Positions 50,826 to 59,244 of a DNA stretch of 64,000 bases are shown here, in pieces. The stretch is from DASQHW01 sp038209365. GTDB lineage: Bacteria; Actinomycetota; Acidimicrobiia; IMCC26256; PALSA-610. Position 1 is the first letter of the stretch. Each line of letters starts with the position of its first letter. The translations under genes were made by a program, and so were the position numbers. Below the pieces are notes generated by a model. That model saw only the letters and a list, made by a program, of their open reading frames with translations, had not been told where the DNA came from and made no database searches. The stretch is from the NCBI GenBank assembly GCA_038209365.1, contig JBBQXS010000016.1, positions 1 to 64,000 of the forward strand, in the 5' to 3' direction.

Positions 50826-51259
50826 CCGGGCATCGCGAGCTCGTCGAGCGGTTCTGGTCGGACCTCTATCGCCGCGACTTCGACGCGGTCGGCGCGTACT
50901 TCGCGGACGACGGCGAGTACACCGACATGCCGACGCCCGGTGAAGACGTCGCGCGTGGGCCCGCGCAGATTACGGCCCGCCTGCGGGTCGGCCTCGGCCC
51001 GCTCGCCGGCATCTCCCACGACGTCCGGGCGATGGTGTGCGAGGGCGACACCGCGATGACCGAGCACGTCGAGCACTGGGAGTGGCCGACCGGCGAGCGC
51101 GCGAGCCTCCCCTTCGTCTCGGTGCAGCAGGTCCGTGACGGCAAGTTCGTGCGCTGGTGGGACTACTGGGACCTCGCCACACTGATGAACGCCGCGCCGG
51201 CGTGGTGGGTCGAGCACATCATGCGCGAGTCCGCGCGCGTCGGCCTCCGCGAGCCGTAG
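50822..51259 (+). CDS. SnoaL/limonene-1,2-epoxide hydrolase-like protein
   Basis: A 145-residue NTF2-like cone-shaped alpha+beta barrel protein with HRELVERFWSDLYRRDFDAVGAYF at the N-terminus and a central EHWEWPTGERASLPF. This layout matches limonene-1,2-epoxide hydrolase-type enzymes; the catalytic Asp-Arg-Asp triad was not confirmed. It may open an epoxide made by the upstream P450. It starts with GTG overlapping the P450 stop and overlaps the convergent ChaB/Rho_N gene by 41 bases. Confidence 0.8.
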   Translation: MTGHRELVERFWSDLYRRDFDAVGAYFADDGEYTDMPTPGEDVARGPAQITARLRVGLGPLAGISHDVRAMVCEGDTAMTEHVEHWEWPTGERASLPFVSVQQVRDGKFVRWWDYWDLATLMNAAPAWWVEHIMRESARVGLREP

Positions 51260-51659
51260 CGCGGGAACGCGAGCTCTCGCGCTTCGCGATCGCCTGGCCG
51301 AGCTCCATCTTCGTCATGCGAGAACGCCCGGTGATGCCGAGCTTCTCGGCACGGGCGAGGAGCTCCTGCCTCGTGTGACCTTCGACATCGACGCCGCCCG
51401 CCGACCGACCCCGATTGCCGCGTCCACCGACCCTTGCCCGTTCGTCCGACGGTCCCTTGCGACCGCCCTTCTTGGGCTCCCAGTGGTCGCCGACCTTCTC
51501 GAAGGAATGCTTCACCGATGCGAACGCCGCCCGGTGCGCCCGCTCCTCGTCGCCGCCGTAGGTCTTCTCGGTCGACTCGAGCGTCTCGGCGTATGTGCGT
51601 TGCGCTTTGGCCGGCGACTTCTCGAGTGTTCGCGGCATTCGCGTTCTCGACGCAGGCAT
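51219..51659 (-). CDS. ChaB-domain plus Rho_N/SAP-like small protein
   Basis: A 146-residue basic protein. Residues about 8-60 form a ChaB domain (MPRTLEKSPAKAQRTYAETL; YGGDEERAHRAAFASVKHSF). Residues about 95-130 resemble the Rho_N/SAP helix-extension-helix (TRQELLARAEKLGITGRSRMTKMEL). The ends are Arg/Ser-rich. ChaB-like proteins are associated with cation transport control or nucleic-acid binding; the combination suggests DNA/RNA binding. ATG 51659 is strongly supported by AGAGGAGGG 5-6 bases upstream. The gene is divergent from the encapsulin operon. Confidence 0.85.
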   Translation of the reverse strand: MPASRTRMPRTLEKSPAKAQRTYAETLESTEKTYGGDEERAHRAAFASVKHSFEKVGDHWEPKKGGRKGPSDERARVGGRGNRGRSAGGVDVEGHTRQELLARAEKLGITGRSRMTKMELGQAIAKRESSRSRATARGGRRARTRA

Positions 51660-51745
51660 CGCTACCCTCCTCTGGGTACTCCCTAGCTGTCAGGCTTACC
51701 CACGATGCAGCGGGTGGTATTCGGTCTCGGCGACGGGAGAATTTC

Positions 51746-52108
51746 ATGGCGAGCGAGGGTTTCCACGAGCCGCTCGATCGGCTCTCTGCGGCGGTGCTCG
51801 AACGGCATCGTGCCATCACGTCCTTGAAGGAGGAGCTGGAGGCGGTCGACTGGTACGACCAGCGAGTCGACGCGTCCGCCGACAACGAGCTGCGCGCCGT
51901 GCTCGCACACAACCGCGACGAGGAGAAGGAACACGCAGCGATGGCGCTCGAGTGGCTTCGTCGCAACGATGCGAAGTGGGACGAGGTGCTGCGCACGTAT
52001 CTCTTCAAAGACGCACCGATCACCGAGATCGAGAAGGAGGCCGAAGCCGCCGGTGACCCGCCGACGGATCTCTCGCTCGGAGACCTACGGAAGGAGCCGC
52101 CGCGATGA
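51746..52108 (+). CDS. Encapsulated ferritin (EncFtn) cargo protein
   Basis: A 120-residue two-helix ferritin-like protein. The ferroxidase residues of encapsulated ferritins (family knowledge: Glu32, Glu62 and His65 in the Rhodospirillum protein) correspond here to Glu30, Glu60 and His63 in the segments SLKEELEAVDWYDQR and AHNRDEEKEHAAMALEWL. The C-terminal tail ends with LSLGDLRKEPPR, which resembles the hydrophobic cargo-loading peptide that targets proteins into the shell. It oxidises and helps store iron inside the encapsulin. The GGGAG motif at about 51735 precedes ATG 51746. Its stop overlaps the shell-gene start (ATGA). Confidence 0.95.
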   Translation: MASEGFHEPLDRLSAAVLERHRAITSLKEELEAVDWYDQRVDASADNELRAVLAHNRDEEKEHAAMALEWLRRNDAKWDEVLRTYLFKDAPITEIEKEAEAAGDPPTDLSLGDLRKEPPR

Positions 52109-52908
52109 ACCACCTTCGCCGCGAGTTGGCGCCCATCTCCGAGGCCGCGTGGTCCCAGATCGACGCCGAAGCCTCCCGCACCCTGAAGCACTTCCTCACT
52201 GCCCGCCGGCTCGTCGATTTTGCCGGCCCCGACGGTTGGACCAAGGACGCGGTCGCGAGCGGCCGGGTCGAAGAGGTCACCCAGGCGCCCGCGGGCATCC
52301 GCGCACGCATCCGTACCGTGCAGCCGCTCGTCGAGTACCGCGCCGAGTTCTGGCTTGATCGCGTGGCGCTGGATGCCATCGACCGGGGCGCGCGCGACGC
52401 CGACATCGACGCCGTCCGCGACGGCGCCCGGCGACTGGCGATCGCCGAGGACGAAGCAGTGTTCCTCGGAAATCGCTCCGCGCTGGTCACCGGTATCGCC
52501 GAAGGCACGCCGAACGCCAAGCTCGCGATCGGTGACGACTATCGGGACTACCCGCAGAGCGTGGCTCGCGCGGTCGCGACGCTCCAGACGATAGGGATCG
52601 CCGGTCCGTATGCAGTCGCGCTCGGGCCGCGTTGCTATACCGGTGTCGTCGAGACCACGGAGATGGGCGGCTACCCCGTCCTCGAGCATCTGCGGCTCAT
52701 CGCCGGCGGTCCCGTGTTGTGGGCTCCCGCAGTGGACGGCGCCATCGTGCTGTCGTTGCGCGGGGGCGACTTCGAGCTGACCGTGGGCCAGGACACCTCG
52801 ATCGGATATCTGGATCACGACGACACGAACGTGCATCTCTATCTGGAGGAGTCGTTCACGTTCCAGATCTTCACTCCGGAAGCGGCGGTCCACCTCAGCT
52901 ACGCCTAG
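52105..52908 (+). CDS. Encapsulin nanocompartment shell protein
   Basis: A 267-residue family 1 encapsulin (linocin M18-like) with the HK97 capsid fold. The N-terminal helix LRRELAPISEAAWSQIDAEA and the C-terminal EESFTFQIFTPEAAVHL are diagnostic, and the length is normal. Sixty or more copies assemble into an icosahedral shell in the cytoplasm enclosing the upstream ferritin, giving an iron-storage and oxidative-stress compartment. ATG 52105 overlaps the ferritin stop, so shell and cargo are translationally coupled. The DUF4031 gene follows after 10 bases and may be on the same mRNA. Confidence 0.96.
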   Translation: MNHLRRELAPISEAAWSQIDAEASRTLKHFLTARRLVDFAGPDGWTKDAVASGRVEEVTQAPAGIRARIRTVQPLVEYRAEFWLDRVALDAIDRGARDADIDAVRDGARRLAIAEDEAVFLGNRSALVTGIAEGTPNAKLAIGDDYRDYPQSVARAVATLQTIGIAGPYAVALGPRCYTGVVETTEMGGYPVLEHLRLIAGGPVLWAPAVDGAIVLSLRGGDFELTVGQDTSIGYLDHDDTNVHLYLEESFTFQIFTPEAAVHLSYA

Positions 52909-52918
52909 TCTCCGCGGC

Positions 52919-53209
52919 GTGGCGATCCTGATCGACGAGCCTCGGTGGCGCCGGTCCGACGACGCTCGGTTCGCGCACCTCGTCAGCGACACATCGTTCG
53001 AGGAGCTACACGCGTTCGCCTCGGCGTTGACGTTCGGGCGCCCGTTGCGCTTCCACCGCGATCACTACGACGTCCCGGCCGCCTCTTGGCAACCGACGGT
53101 CGACGCCGGAGCGCGCGTCGTCCCCACTCGCGAGATCGTCGAGCGGCTGCTCGCGGCCGGGATGCGTGCTACTTCGGCGAGAAGCGCACGGCTCCGTCCA
53201 GGCGGATGA
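52919..53209 (+). CDS. DUF4031 domain protein
   Basis: A 96-residue protein of DUF4031, recognised by AILIDEPRW, FAHLVSDTSFEELHAFASAL and FHRDHYDVP. The function is unknown, although the family is common in actinobacteria. It may be co-transcribed with the encapsulin genes (10-base gap). GTG 52919 starts directly before the conserved strand. The last 41 bases overlap the convergent SDR gene. Confidence 0.85.
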   Translation: MAILIDEPRWRRSDDARFAHLVSDTSFEELHAFASALTFGRPLRFHRDHYDVPAASWQPTVDAGARVVPTREIVERLLAAGMRATSARSARLRPGG

Positions 53210-53915
53210 CCTCGCCGTTCAGGTAGGGATTCTCGATGATGTGCTGGGCGAGCGCGGCGAACTCGTCGGGCTCACCCAGGCGTCTCGGGAACGGCACGTT
53301 CGCGGCAAAGGCGTCCCGCATCGCCGGAGGCACCATCAGCATGGGTGGCGTCGCGATCGTTCCCGGCGCGATCGTGCACACCCGCACGCCGACCGCGGCC
53401 AGGTCACGCGCCGCGATGATGGTCATGCCGATGACGCCGGCTTTTGCCGACCCGTAGGCGATCTGGCCGATCTGGCCCTCGTAGCCGGCGATCGACGCCG
53501 TCTGTACGCAGACGCCCCGCTCCGCACCTCCGTCGGGTGTGTTGTGTGCCATCTGCGCCGCGGCCAACCGCAGCACGTTGAACGTGCCGACGAGATTGAG
53601 CTCGACGACGCGCCGGAACGAGTCGAGCGCGTGCGGAGTGCCGTCGCGCGCAAGCGTCCGCGACGCAATCCCACCACCTGCGCAGTGTACGGCGATCGCG
53701 AACCGTCCGAGCGCGCCTGCCTGTTCGACCGCCGCTTGTACGTCGGGCTCCGACGTCACGTCGCAACGCACGAAGCGATCACCTTCGGGCGCGTCGACGT
53801 CCGCGATGTCGGCGAGCACGACGCGGGCGCCGGCCGCGCGCAGACGCGCCGCGCTCGCGGCGCCGAGGCCCGATTCGGCACCGGTTACGAGAGCGACATT
53901 GCCGGCGATTTGCAC
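53169..53915 (-). CDS. Short-chain dehydrogenase (paralogue of the 48.8 kb SDR)
   Basis: A 248-residue SDR with TGAESGLG (about 11-18), HCAGGGIASRT, QTASIAGYEGQ and Tyr/Lys in YGSAK. Its closest resemblance in the window is the SDR at 48848-49606, including YLNGEVIRLDGAVRFSPK at the end. It is probably a 3-hydroxyacyl-CoA dehydrogenase. GTG 53915 gives a typical N-terminus, 31 bases inside the upstream methylase gene, so the two are coupled. Its 3' end overlaps the DUF4031 gene. Confidence 0.9.
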   Translation of the reverse strand: MQIAGNVALVTGAESGLGAASAARLRAAGARVVLADIADVDAPEGDRFVRCDVTSEPDVQAAVEQAGALGRFAIAVHCAGGGIASRTLARDGTPHALDSFRRVVELNLVGTFNVLRLAAAQMAHNTPDGGAERGVCVQTASIAGYEGQIGQIAYGSAKAGVIGMTIIAARDLAAVGVRVCTIAPGTIATPPMLMVPPAMRDAFAANVPFPRRLGEPDEFAALAQHIIENPYLNGEVIRLDGAVRFSPK

Positions 53916-54931
53916 AGTCCCTCCACGAGCTCGGGCGCTCCCGCAAGCATGACGTACTCGACGTTGCGTACGTGCGAGACGCGTCCCACCTTCTTGCCGT
54001 TCGGATCGTGGATCCCGATCAATGCGCCCACGTACCGGCGCGAGTCGAACGCGAGCACGCGCACGACGCCCCCGCGCCGTGCGCACGCAGCCTCAAGCTC
54101 TTCGACCGTGATCCACGCTTCGTTGTTGTACGAGACCACGACGAGCGCGGCGTCGACGTCCCGGATGGCCTGCGCGAGCGCACCGGGCATCGCGCGCCGT
54201 TCGTTGAACACGCTCTTGGTGACTGGATCCCGTGCGTCGACCCGCTTGCACGCGACGCCGTAGTGCTCGGGTGCGTCCCACGCCACGATGGTCTCCCACA
54301 CGTGGTAGTTGGTGAAGTACCGATGCTGGTTGTACGGCGGATCGAGGTAGGCGAGGTCGAACGGTGTTGCGGTCTTCGCCACCTCGCACGCGTCTGCCCG
54401 GAGGGCGACACCCTCGCCGCCGACGAGCTCGGGGACGCGGAGCGTCAACGGCTGGAACGACCGCGGGGCCCATTGCTTGACGTACGCCATTTGCACGCCA
54501 GTCGTCGAGTCGACACGGTCGGCCGCCTCGAGCAGGCTCGTGAGCAGCACCGGATACAGCCATGAGCCGCGATAGTCGCGCTCGATCGCGTCGCGGATCG
54601 CGTCGATGCGCCGGCCGTTGTGCGGTTGGAAGAAGCGCGATCGAATGCAGAAGGTCTCCGTGGCGTAGCCGTTGACGTCCGGCCGGGCCGCGAGATCCGC
54701 GAGTGCCTCTGCGATCTCGTCGTGGTCGGCCGCATCTCCGTCGAGCGCGACATAGCACTGGGCGAACACCTCGGCATACCGGGCGGTGTCGACCGCGGTG
54801 ACGTGGGCACCCCGGCGCTTGAATTCCTGCGCGACGCGTGTCGTGCCGGTGAACAGGTCCAGCGCCCGCCGCGCTCCCGCGTCGGCGCAAATGGCGCCCA
54901 ACACGGGTACCAGTCGTCGTTTCGATCCCAA
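53885..54931 (-). CDS. D12-class N6-adenine DNA methyltransferase
   Basis: A 348-residue DNA adenine methylase. It has the catalytic DPPY (LAYLDPPYNQHRY, about 200), the SAM-binding start (LGSKRRLVP) and the F-x-G-T-x-x-V motif (DLFTGTTRVAQEFKRRG) of D12-class enzymes. It would methylate adenine in a specific sequence; no restriction enzyme is adjacent, so it may be a solitary regulatory methylase. The first standard start is TTG 54931, but the conserved I-K-Y-L-G-S-K begins earlier, so a CTG at 54943 is an alternative. It overlaps the downstream SDR by 31 bases. Confidence 0.85.
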   Translation of the reverse strand: MGSKRRLVPVLGAICADAGARRALDLFTGTTRVAQEFKRRGAHVTAVDTARYAEVFAQCYVALDGDAADHDEIAEALADLAARPDVNGYATETFCIRSRFFQPHNGRRIDAIRDAIERDYRGSWLYPVLLTSLLEAADRVDSTTGVQMAYVKQWAPRSFQPLTLRVPELVGGEGVALRADACEVAKTATPFDLAYLDPPYNQHRYFTNYHVWETIVAWDAPEHYGVACKRVDARDPVTKSVFNERRAMPGALAQAIRDVDAALVVVSYNNEAWITVEELEAACARRGGVVRVLAFDSRRYVGALIGIHDPNGKKVGRVSHVRNVEYVMLAGAPELVEGLCKSPAMSLS

Positions 54932-54968
54932 GTACTTGATCAGGCGCGATGACCGTAGTCTGGGCGCC

Positions 54969-55220
54969 GTGGCAAAGGTGGTATCTCACTCCGACGGCCG
55001 GCACGTCTTGGTGCAGATCGAGCTGGCCGGCATCGACCCCGATGCCGACGTGCGGCTCGAGGTGCGTGAGCAGGTGCTCGAGATCGAGGTCCACCATGTC
55101 GACGACGGCCGTAGCGAGCGCGTGTCGCACCAAGTGTCGATACCGTCCGGTGTCACCAGGAACGACCTTCGCCTCACCCTTGCCGGCGACGTGCTCGAGA
55201 TTCGAGCCGACGCCCCGTAG
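54969..55220 (+). CDS. Minimal Hsp20/alpha-crystallin chaperone
   Basis: An 83-residue small heat-shock-type protein that is essentially only the alpha-crystallin domain: DGRHVLVQIELAGIDPDADVR, LEVREQVLEIEV, and a later SIPSGVTRNDLRLTLAGDVLEI. Usual Hsp20 proteins have 140 or more residues and a C-terminal I-x-I motif; these flanks are absent, so oligomerisation may differ. GTG 54969 is the first start. The convergent alcohol dehydrogenase ends exactly at the next base. It is divergent from the DNA methylase with 37 bases between starts. Confidence 0.82.
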   Translation: MAKVVSHSDGRHVLVQIELAGIDPDADVRLEVREQVLEIEVHHVDDGRSERVSHQVSIPSGVTRNDLRLTLAGDVLEIRADAP

Positions 55221-56303
55221 TCAGTAGACGATCACGCTCCGGGCGACCTCGCCCGCCTGCATCGCCGCGAAGGCCGCGTTCAGATCGTCGAGCCCGACGC
55301 GGCGCGTGACCAGCTGTTCCAGATCGAGACGTCCGGCCTGCTGCAACCGCACGATCTCCGGAAAGTCGCGCGCGGGATCGGTTGCGCCGTACACGCAGCC
55401 CCGCATCGTCTTGGCGTCGACCATCAGCTGCATCGCGCCGAACTGCACCATGTCCGCGAAGCTGCCCGCTCCCACGATGGTGCACGTGCCCGCGCGGCGG
55501 GTCATGTCGAACGCCTGGCGGATCGTCTCCGAACGGCCGACGACCTCGAACGCGTAGTCCACCCCACGGCCGCCGGTCAGCTCCCGAACGGCGGAGACAG
55601 CGTCGGTTGCCGAGGCGTCGACGACTTCGGTTGCGCCGCACCGGCGCGCCAGTGCGAGCTTCGATGCCACGCGGTCGACCGCGACGATCGGGACCGCGCC
55701 CGCGAGGCGCGCGCCCTGGATCGCGGCGAGGCCCACTCCCCCGCACCCGATGACGGCCACGCTCCCGCCCGGCTCGACGCGCGCGCTGTTGCAAACGGCG
55801 CCGACCCCCGTGACCACGCCGCAGCCGACGAGCGCGCCGAGCTCGAGCGGAAAGTCGGCGTCGATGCGGATGCACGCCCGGTCGGGGACGATCGTCTCCT
55901 GCCCGAACGTCGCAGTGCCGAACGCCGCGAGCAGCGGAGTGCCGTCGCTCGCGTGTGCATAGGGCATCGCGAACGCGTGGTCGAGGCCGTGCTCACACAA
56001 CTCGGGATGACCACGCAGGCAGAAGAAGCACTGACGGCAAGGCGCGACCCACGACAGCACGACATGGTCGCCGGGATCGACGCCGGAGACCTCGGCGCCC
56101 GTCTCCAGCACGACTCCGGCTCCCTCGTGACCGAGCACCGCCGGTAACGGGTGCGGGATCGTGCCGTCCTGGATCGACAGATCCGAGTGGCACACTCCGC
56201 TCGCCGCGACGCGTACGTGCACGTCGTGCGGCCCGAGCGGGCGCAACGTCAGGTCGTCTACAGCGAACCGCGCGCCCGCGGCGCGCAACACGGCCGCGCG
56301 CAC
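55221..56303 (-). CDS. Zinc-dependent alcohol dehydrogenase (MDR family)
   Basis: A 360-residue medium-chain dehydrogenase. The catalytic zinc site begins with GVCHSDLSIQDG, followed by LGHEGAGVV; the structural zinc Cys are in CRQCFFCLRGHPELC (about 90-104); the Rossmann motif is GCGGVGLAA. It oxidises or reduces an alcohol or aldehyde with NAD. It is the last gene of the TetR-amidohydrolase-deacylase-P450 operon. It starts with GTG at 56303, 5 bases after the P450 stop, and abuts the convergent Hsp20 gene with no gap. Confidence 0.91.
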   Translation of the reverse strand: MRAAVLRAAGARFAVDDLTLRPLGPHDVHVRVAASGVCHSDLSIQDGTIPHPLPAVLGHEGAGVVLETGAEVSGVDPGDHVVLSWVAPCRQCFFCLRGHPELCEHGLDHAFAMPYAHASDGTPLLAAFGTATFGQETIVPDRACIRIDADFPLELGALVGCGVVTGVGAVCNSARVEPGGSVAVIGCGGVGLAAIQGARLAGAVPIVAVDRVASKLALARRCGATEVVDASATDAVSAVRELTGGRGVDYAFEVVGRSETIRQAFDMTRRAGTCTIVGAGSFADMVQFGAMQLMVDAKTMRGCVYGATDPARDFPEIVRLQQAGRLDLEQLVTRRVGLDDLNAAFAAMQAGEVARSVIVY

Positions 56304-56308
56304 GATGG

Positions 56309-57517
56309 CTACCTCGTCGCGCGGAAGACGAGCGGCAGCTGGTCGGCCTGGCGAATCCCCGTCGAGAAGTGAATGTTTTCGTGCGCGAGCTCGTACTCGG
56401 GAATGCGGCGGTGGAACTCCTCGAGCGCGACGCGCAGCTCGAGCCGGGCGAGGTGCGAGCCCAGGCAGCGGTGCGGCCCGCCACCGAAGGCAAGATGGCG
56501 ATTCGTCTCGCGGTCGAAACGTACGTCGCCCCAGTCCTCGAATTCGGCAACATCGGCGTTCGCCGCGCCGATCAGCAACGTCACGCTGTCACCGGCTTTC
56601 ATCTGCACACCGCCCATCTCGTGATCCTGGGCGAGGACACGCGGCACCATCATCACCGGCGTCTGGTGACGGAGCAGCTCCTCGACCGCGTGCGGGATGC
56701 ACGACGGGTCGGCGACGAGCGCGTCGCGGCGTTCGGGGTGGCGGGCGAGATACACGATCATGCAGTCGAGCGTCGCAGTGACCGTATCGAGGCCACCGAG
56801 CAACAGCAGGTGGCACGCGCCGAGCATCTCGGCACGCGTGAGCGGCCTCCCGTCGACCGTGCCGTTCACCATTCGTGTGAACAGGCGGTCGTCGGGGTTG
56901 CGTCGCTTCTCGTCGAGCGCCGACTCGAAGTACTCCTCGATCGCCGCGCCCGCCGCTTTGCGGATGCGCTCCCCTTCCTCGAACGTCGCGGCGTCGGGCC
57001 TGATCGTGTCGTCGCGCCACTTCAAGAACATCGGGAGATCCTCGTGCGGCAAACCTGTCAGCGCGAGGAAGAACGTCGACGGCAGCGGCGACGCGAACTC
57101 CTCGTGGAAGTCGCACTCGGCGCGGTCGATGAAGACGTCTATTGCCTCGTTCACGAACTTGCGCATCTCGTCTTCGAGCTCGGCCATCTTCCTCGGCGAG
57201 AACTCGGGGTCGAGAAGGCGCCGGTACTTCGCGTGCTCGGGCGGGTCCACGGACAGCGGGATGAGCGGGTACTCCCCACCGATGTCGACCACGCCCTTCG
57301 ACGAGAAGACCTGCGGGTGCTTCAGGGCCCAGAGCACGTCCTCGTAACGCGAGATCACGACGGCGTCGTTTCCGAACATCCCCGTGTGGCGCGAGACCGG
57401 ACACTGCGCGAGCAGCTCCGCGTAGACGTCGTGCGGCGCGTCGGCGCAAACCGGCGAAAAGACCTTGTCCATCAGGTGCATCTCGCCGTGGGGCGCGGGC
57501 GTCTCTTCGCCGTACAT
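56309..57517 (-). CDS. Cytochrome P450
   Basis: A 402-residue P450 with heme-binding FGGGPHRCLGSHLARLE (Cys about 355), the E-x-x-R in VEELLRHQTP and an I-helix reading LLLGGLDTVTAT, where the usual acid-Thr pair is Asp-Thr. It differs clearly from the CYP142-like protein at 49.6 kb and cannot be placed in a substrate class. It is translated after the deacylase-like gene (TGATG overlap). With the following dehydrogenase it could hydroxylate then oxidise a substrate released by the two hydrolases of the same operon. Confidence 0.91.
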   Translation of the reverse strand: MYGEETPAPHGEMHLMDKVFSPVCADAPHDVYAELLAQCPVSRHTGMFGNDAVVISRYEDVLWALKHPQVFSSKGVVDIGGEYPLIPLSVDPPEHAKYRRLLDPEFSPRKMAELEDEMRKFVNEAIDVFIDRAECDFHEEFASPLPSTFFLALTGLPHEDLPMFLKWRDDTIRPDAATFEEGERIRKAAGAAIEEYFESALDEKRRNPDDRLFTRMVNGTVDGRPLTRAEMLGACHLLLLGGLDTVTATLDCMIVYLARHPERRDALVADPSCIPHAVEELLRHQTPVMMVPRVLAQDHEMGGVQMKAGDSVTLLIGAANADVAEFEDWGDVRFDRETNRHLAFGGGPHRCLGSHLARLELRVALEEFHRRIPEYELAHENIHFSTGIRQADQLPLVFRATR

Positions 57518-59244
57518 CAGAACTCCTTGGAGTGAACGGTGTCGGTGTCGCGGCCGGAGCGCACAACGACGCCGGGCGTCGCGCCTGTGTACGAGCCGTC
57601 ATGAACGATCTCGGTCCCGGCGACGAGCACGTGGTGCACGCCGCGTGAGTCGGCAACGATTCGGCTCGCCCCGCCGGGCAGGTCGTCGTGGGTCCGCTCG
57701 CCGGCCGGACCGACGGTCTCGGGGTCGAAGGCCACGATGTCGGCGTACGCCCCGACGACGATGCGGCCGCGATCGCGCACGCCGTAGAGCCGCGCGGGCA
57801 CGTCGGTCAGCAAGTGGACAGCTTCCTCGAGCTCGATATGGCCGTTGCGCACCGCGTCACCGACGACGAACGTCGAGTAGCTCGCGCCGGACATCATGTC
57901 GAGGTGCGCGCCGGCGTCGGAGCCACCGACGATCGCACGCGGGTCGCGCCACACCGCGGTGCGCACCTTCCACACTTCGTCGGACTCCGGACCACCGAAG
58001 TCGGGCCGGAGACCCGTCCGAAGGCCGTCGGCGATGACGACATCGCAAAGTACGTCGAAGGGTTCGGCGTTCCGTGCACGGGCGATGTCACCGATCTTCC
58101 TTCCTTCGAGGCGGCGGGTGTCGTCGGTGAAGCCCTCGACGATCTCGAGACGTTCCCAACGGGCGAGCCCGGCCAGAACGCCGGCTTCCGGTGAGTGCGC
58201 GTTCGCGTCGAGCCGGCGCCGGGTTTCGGGGTCGGAGAGTGCCCGCATGCGTTCTTCGATCGGCAGGGCGAACGTCTCCCGCCAGCCCGGAAGCCCGTCG
58301 AGCACGAAGCCGGAGTGGAACGACAGACGGATCCGCATCCCCTGCGGCAGGGTCAGGGCGACGACCCGCGCGCCCTTGGCCGCCGCACGACTCCCCGCGT
58401 CGAGCTGGCGCTCGTGATTGCCGCCGGGAGCGACACCGAGCACATTCCAGTTGAGCGGACGGTCGGCCGCGAGTGACATGCCCGCCATCAGGTCGATCTC
58501 GTCGTCGGTGAAGCCGTTCAGGCAGCCCGGGATGATCAGCTCGAGCTGCGTACCGGGGTGGTCGGACACGACTGTGGCGAGCCGCAACAGCTCTTCGCTG
58601 GTCGCCGAGCGCGAGGGGACCGGGTTGCCGTCGCCGTCGTTGTGCGTCGGCGCCTGCGAGGTCGAAAAGCCCATCGCCCCGGCGTCGAGGGCATCGTGCA
58701 GGAGGCGTTCCATCTGCGCGAGCTGACCGTCGCTCGCCTCGTTGCCGACCGCGTTGTCGCCCATCACGACGCGCCGGAGCGCGGAATGACCGCACAGGAA
58801 GCCGGCATTCACCGCGATGCCGCGCTGCTCGACCCGATCGAGGTAGTCGGCGAACGTCTTCCAATCCCACGGCACGCCCTGCTGCAACGCGGGCAGCGGG
58901 ATGCCTTCGACCCGCGCCATCAAGCGCGACAGGTAGTCGACGTGCTCGTCGCCCCCCGGCGCGAGCGTGAAGCCGCAGTTGCCGCCGAACACCGTCGTGA
59001 CGCCGTGAAGCGGTGACGGACTCGCGGTCGCATCCCAGAGCAGCTGGGCGTCGTAGTGCGTGTGCAGGTCGACGAACCCGGGCGCCACCACCAGGCCATC
59101 GGCGTCGATCGTGCGAACCGCGGCGTCGTCGACATCGCCGATCTCCACGATGCGTCCGTCCGCGATTGCCACGTCGGCTCGTCGCGCCGGCGCACCTGTC
59201 CCGTCCACCAGCGTTGCGTTCTCGACGACGAGGTCGACGGTCAC
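57517..59244 (-). CDS. N-acyl-D-amino-acid deacylase-like amidohydrolase
   Basis: A 575-residue amidohydrolase of the D-aminoacylase group: metal-site HTHYDAQLLWD (about 64-74), the D-aminoacylase Cys segment GGNCGFTLAPGG and the later GGSDAGAHLDMMSG. Family members hydrolyse N-acyl-D-amino acids or dihydropyrimidine-like rings. The real substrate is uncertain, because similar proteins are widespread in xenobiotic and lipid loci. GTG 59244 overlaps the stop of the upstream amidohydrolase (GTGA), which fixes this start. The very long upstream frame is antisense-derived. Confidence 0.9.
   Translation of the reverse strand: MTVDLVVENATLVDGTGAPARRADVAIADGRIVEIGDVDDAAVRTIDADGLVVAPGFVDLHTHYDAQLLWDATASPSPLHGVTTVFGGNCGFTLAPGGDEHVDYLSRLMARVEGIPLPALQQGVPWDWKTFADYLDRVEQRGIAVNAGFLCGHSALRRVVMGDNAVGNEASDGQLAQMERLLHDALDAGAMGFSTSQAPTHNDGDGNPVPSRSATSEELLRLATVVSDHPGTQLELIIPGCLNGFTDDEIDLMAGMSLAADRPLNWNVLGVAPGGNHERQLDAGSRAAAKGARVVALTLPQGMRIRLSFHSGFVLDGLPGWRETFALPIEERMRALSDPETRRRLDANAHSPEAGVLAGLARWERLEIVEGFTDDTRRLEGRKIGDIARARNAEPFDVLCDVVIADGLRTGLRPDFGGPESDEVWKVRTAVWRDPRAIVGGSDAGAHLDMMSGASYSTFVVGDAVRNGHIELEEAVHLLTDVPARLYGVRDRGRIVVGAYADIVAFDPETVGPAGERTHDDLPGGASRIVADSRGVHHVLVAGTEIVHDGSYTGATPGVVVRSGRDTDTVHSKEF

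Noticed and set aside
55955..57535. A 526-residue plus-strand frame
   Set aside because: Antisense to the P450 gene with its heme motif; no domain in the plus frame.
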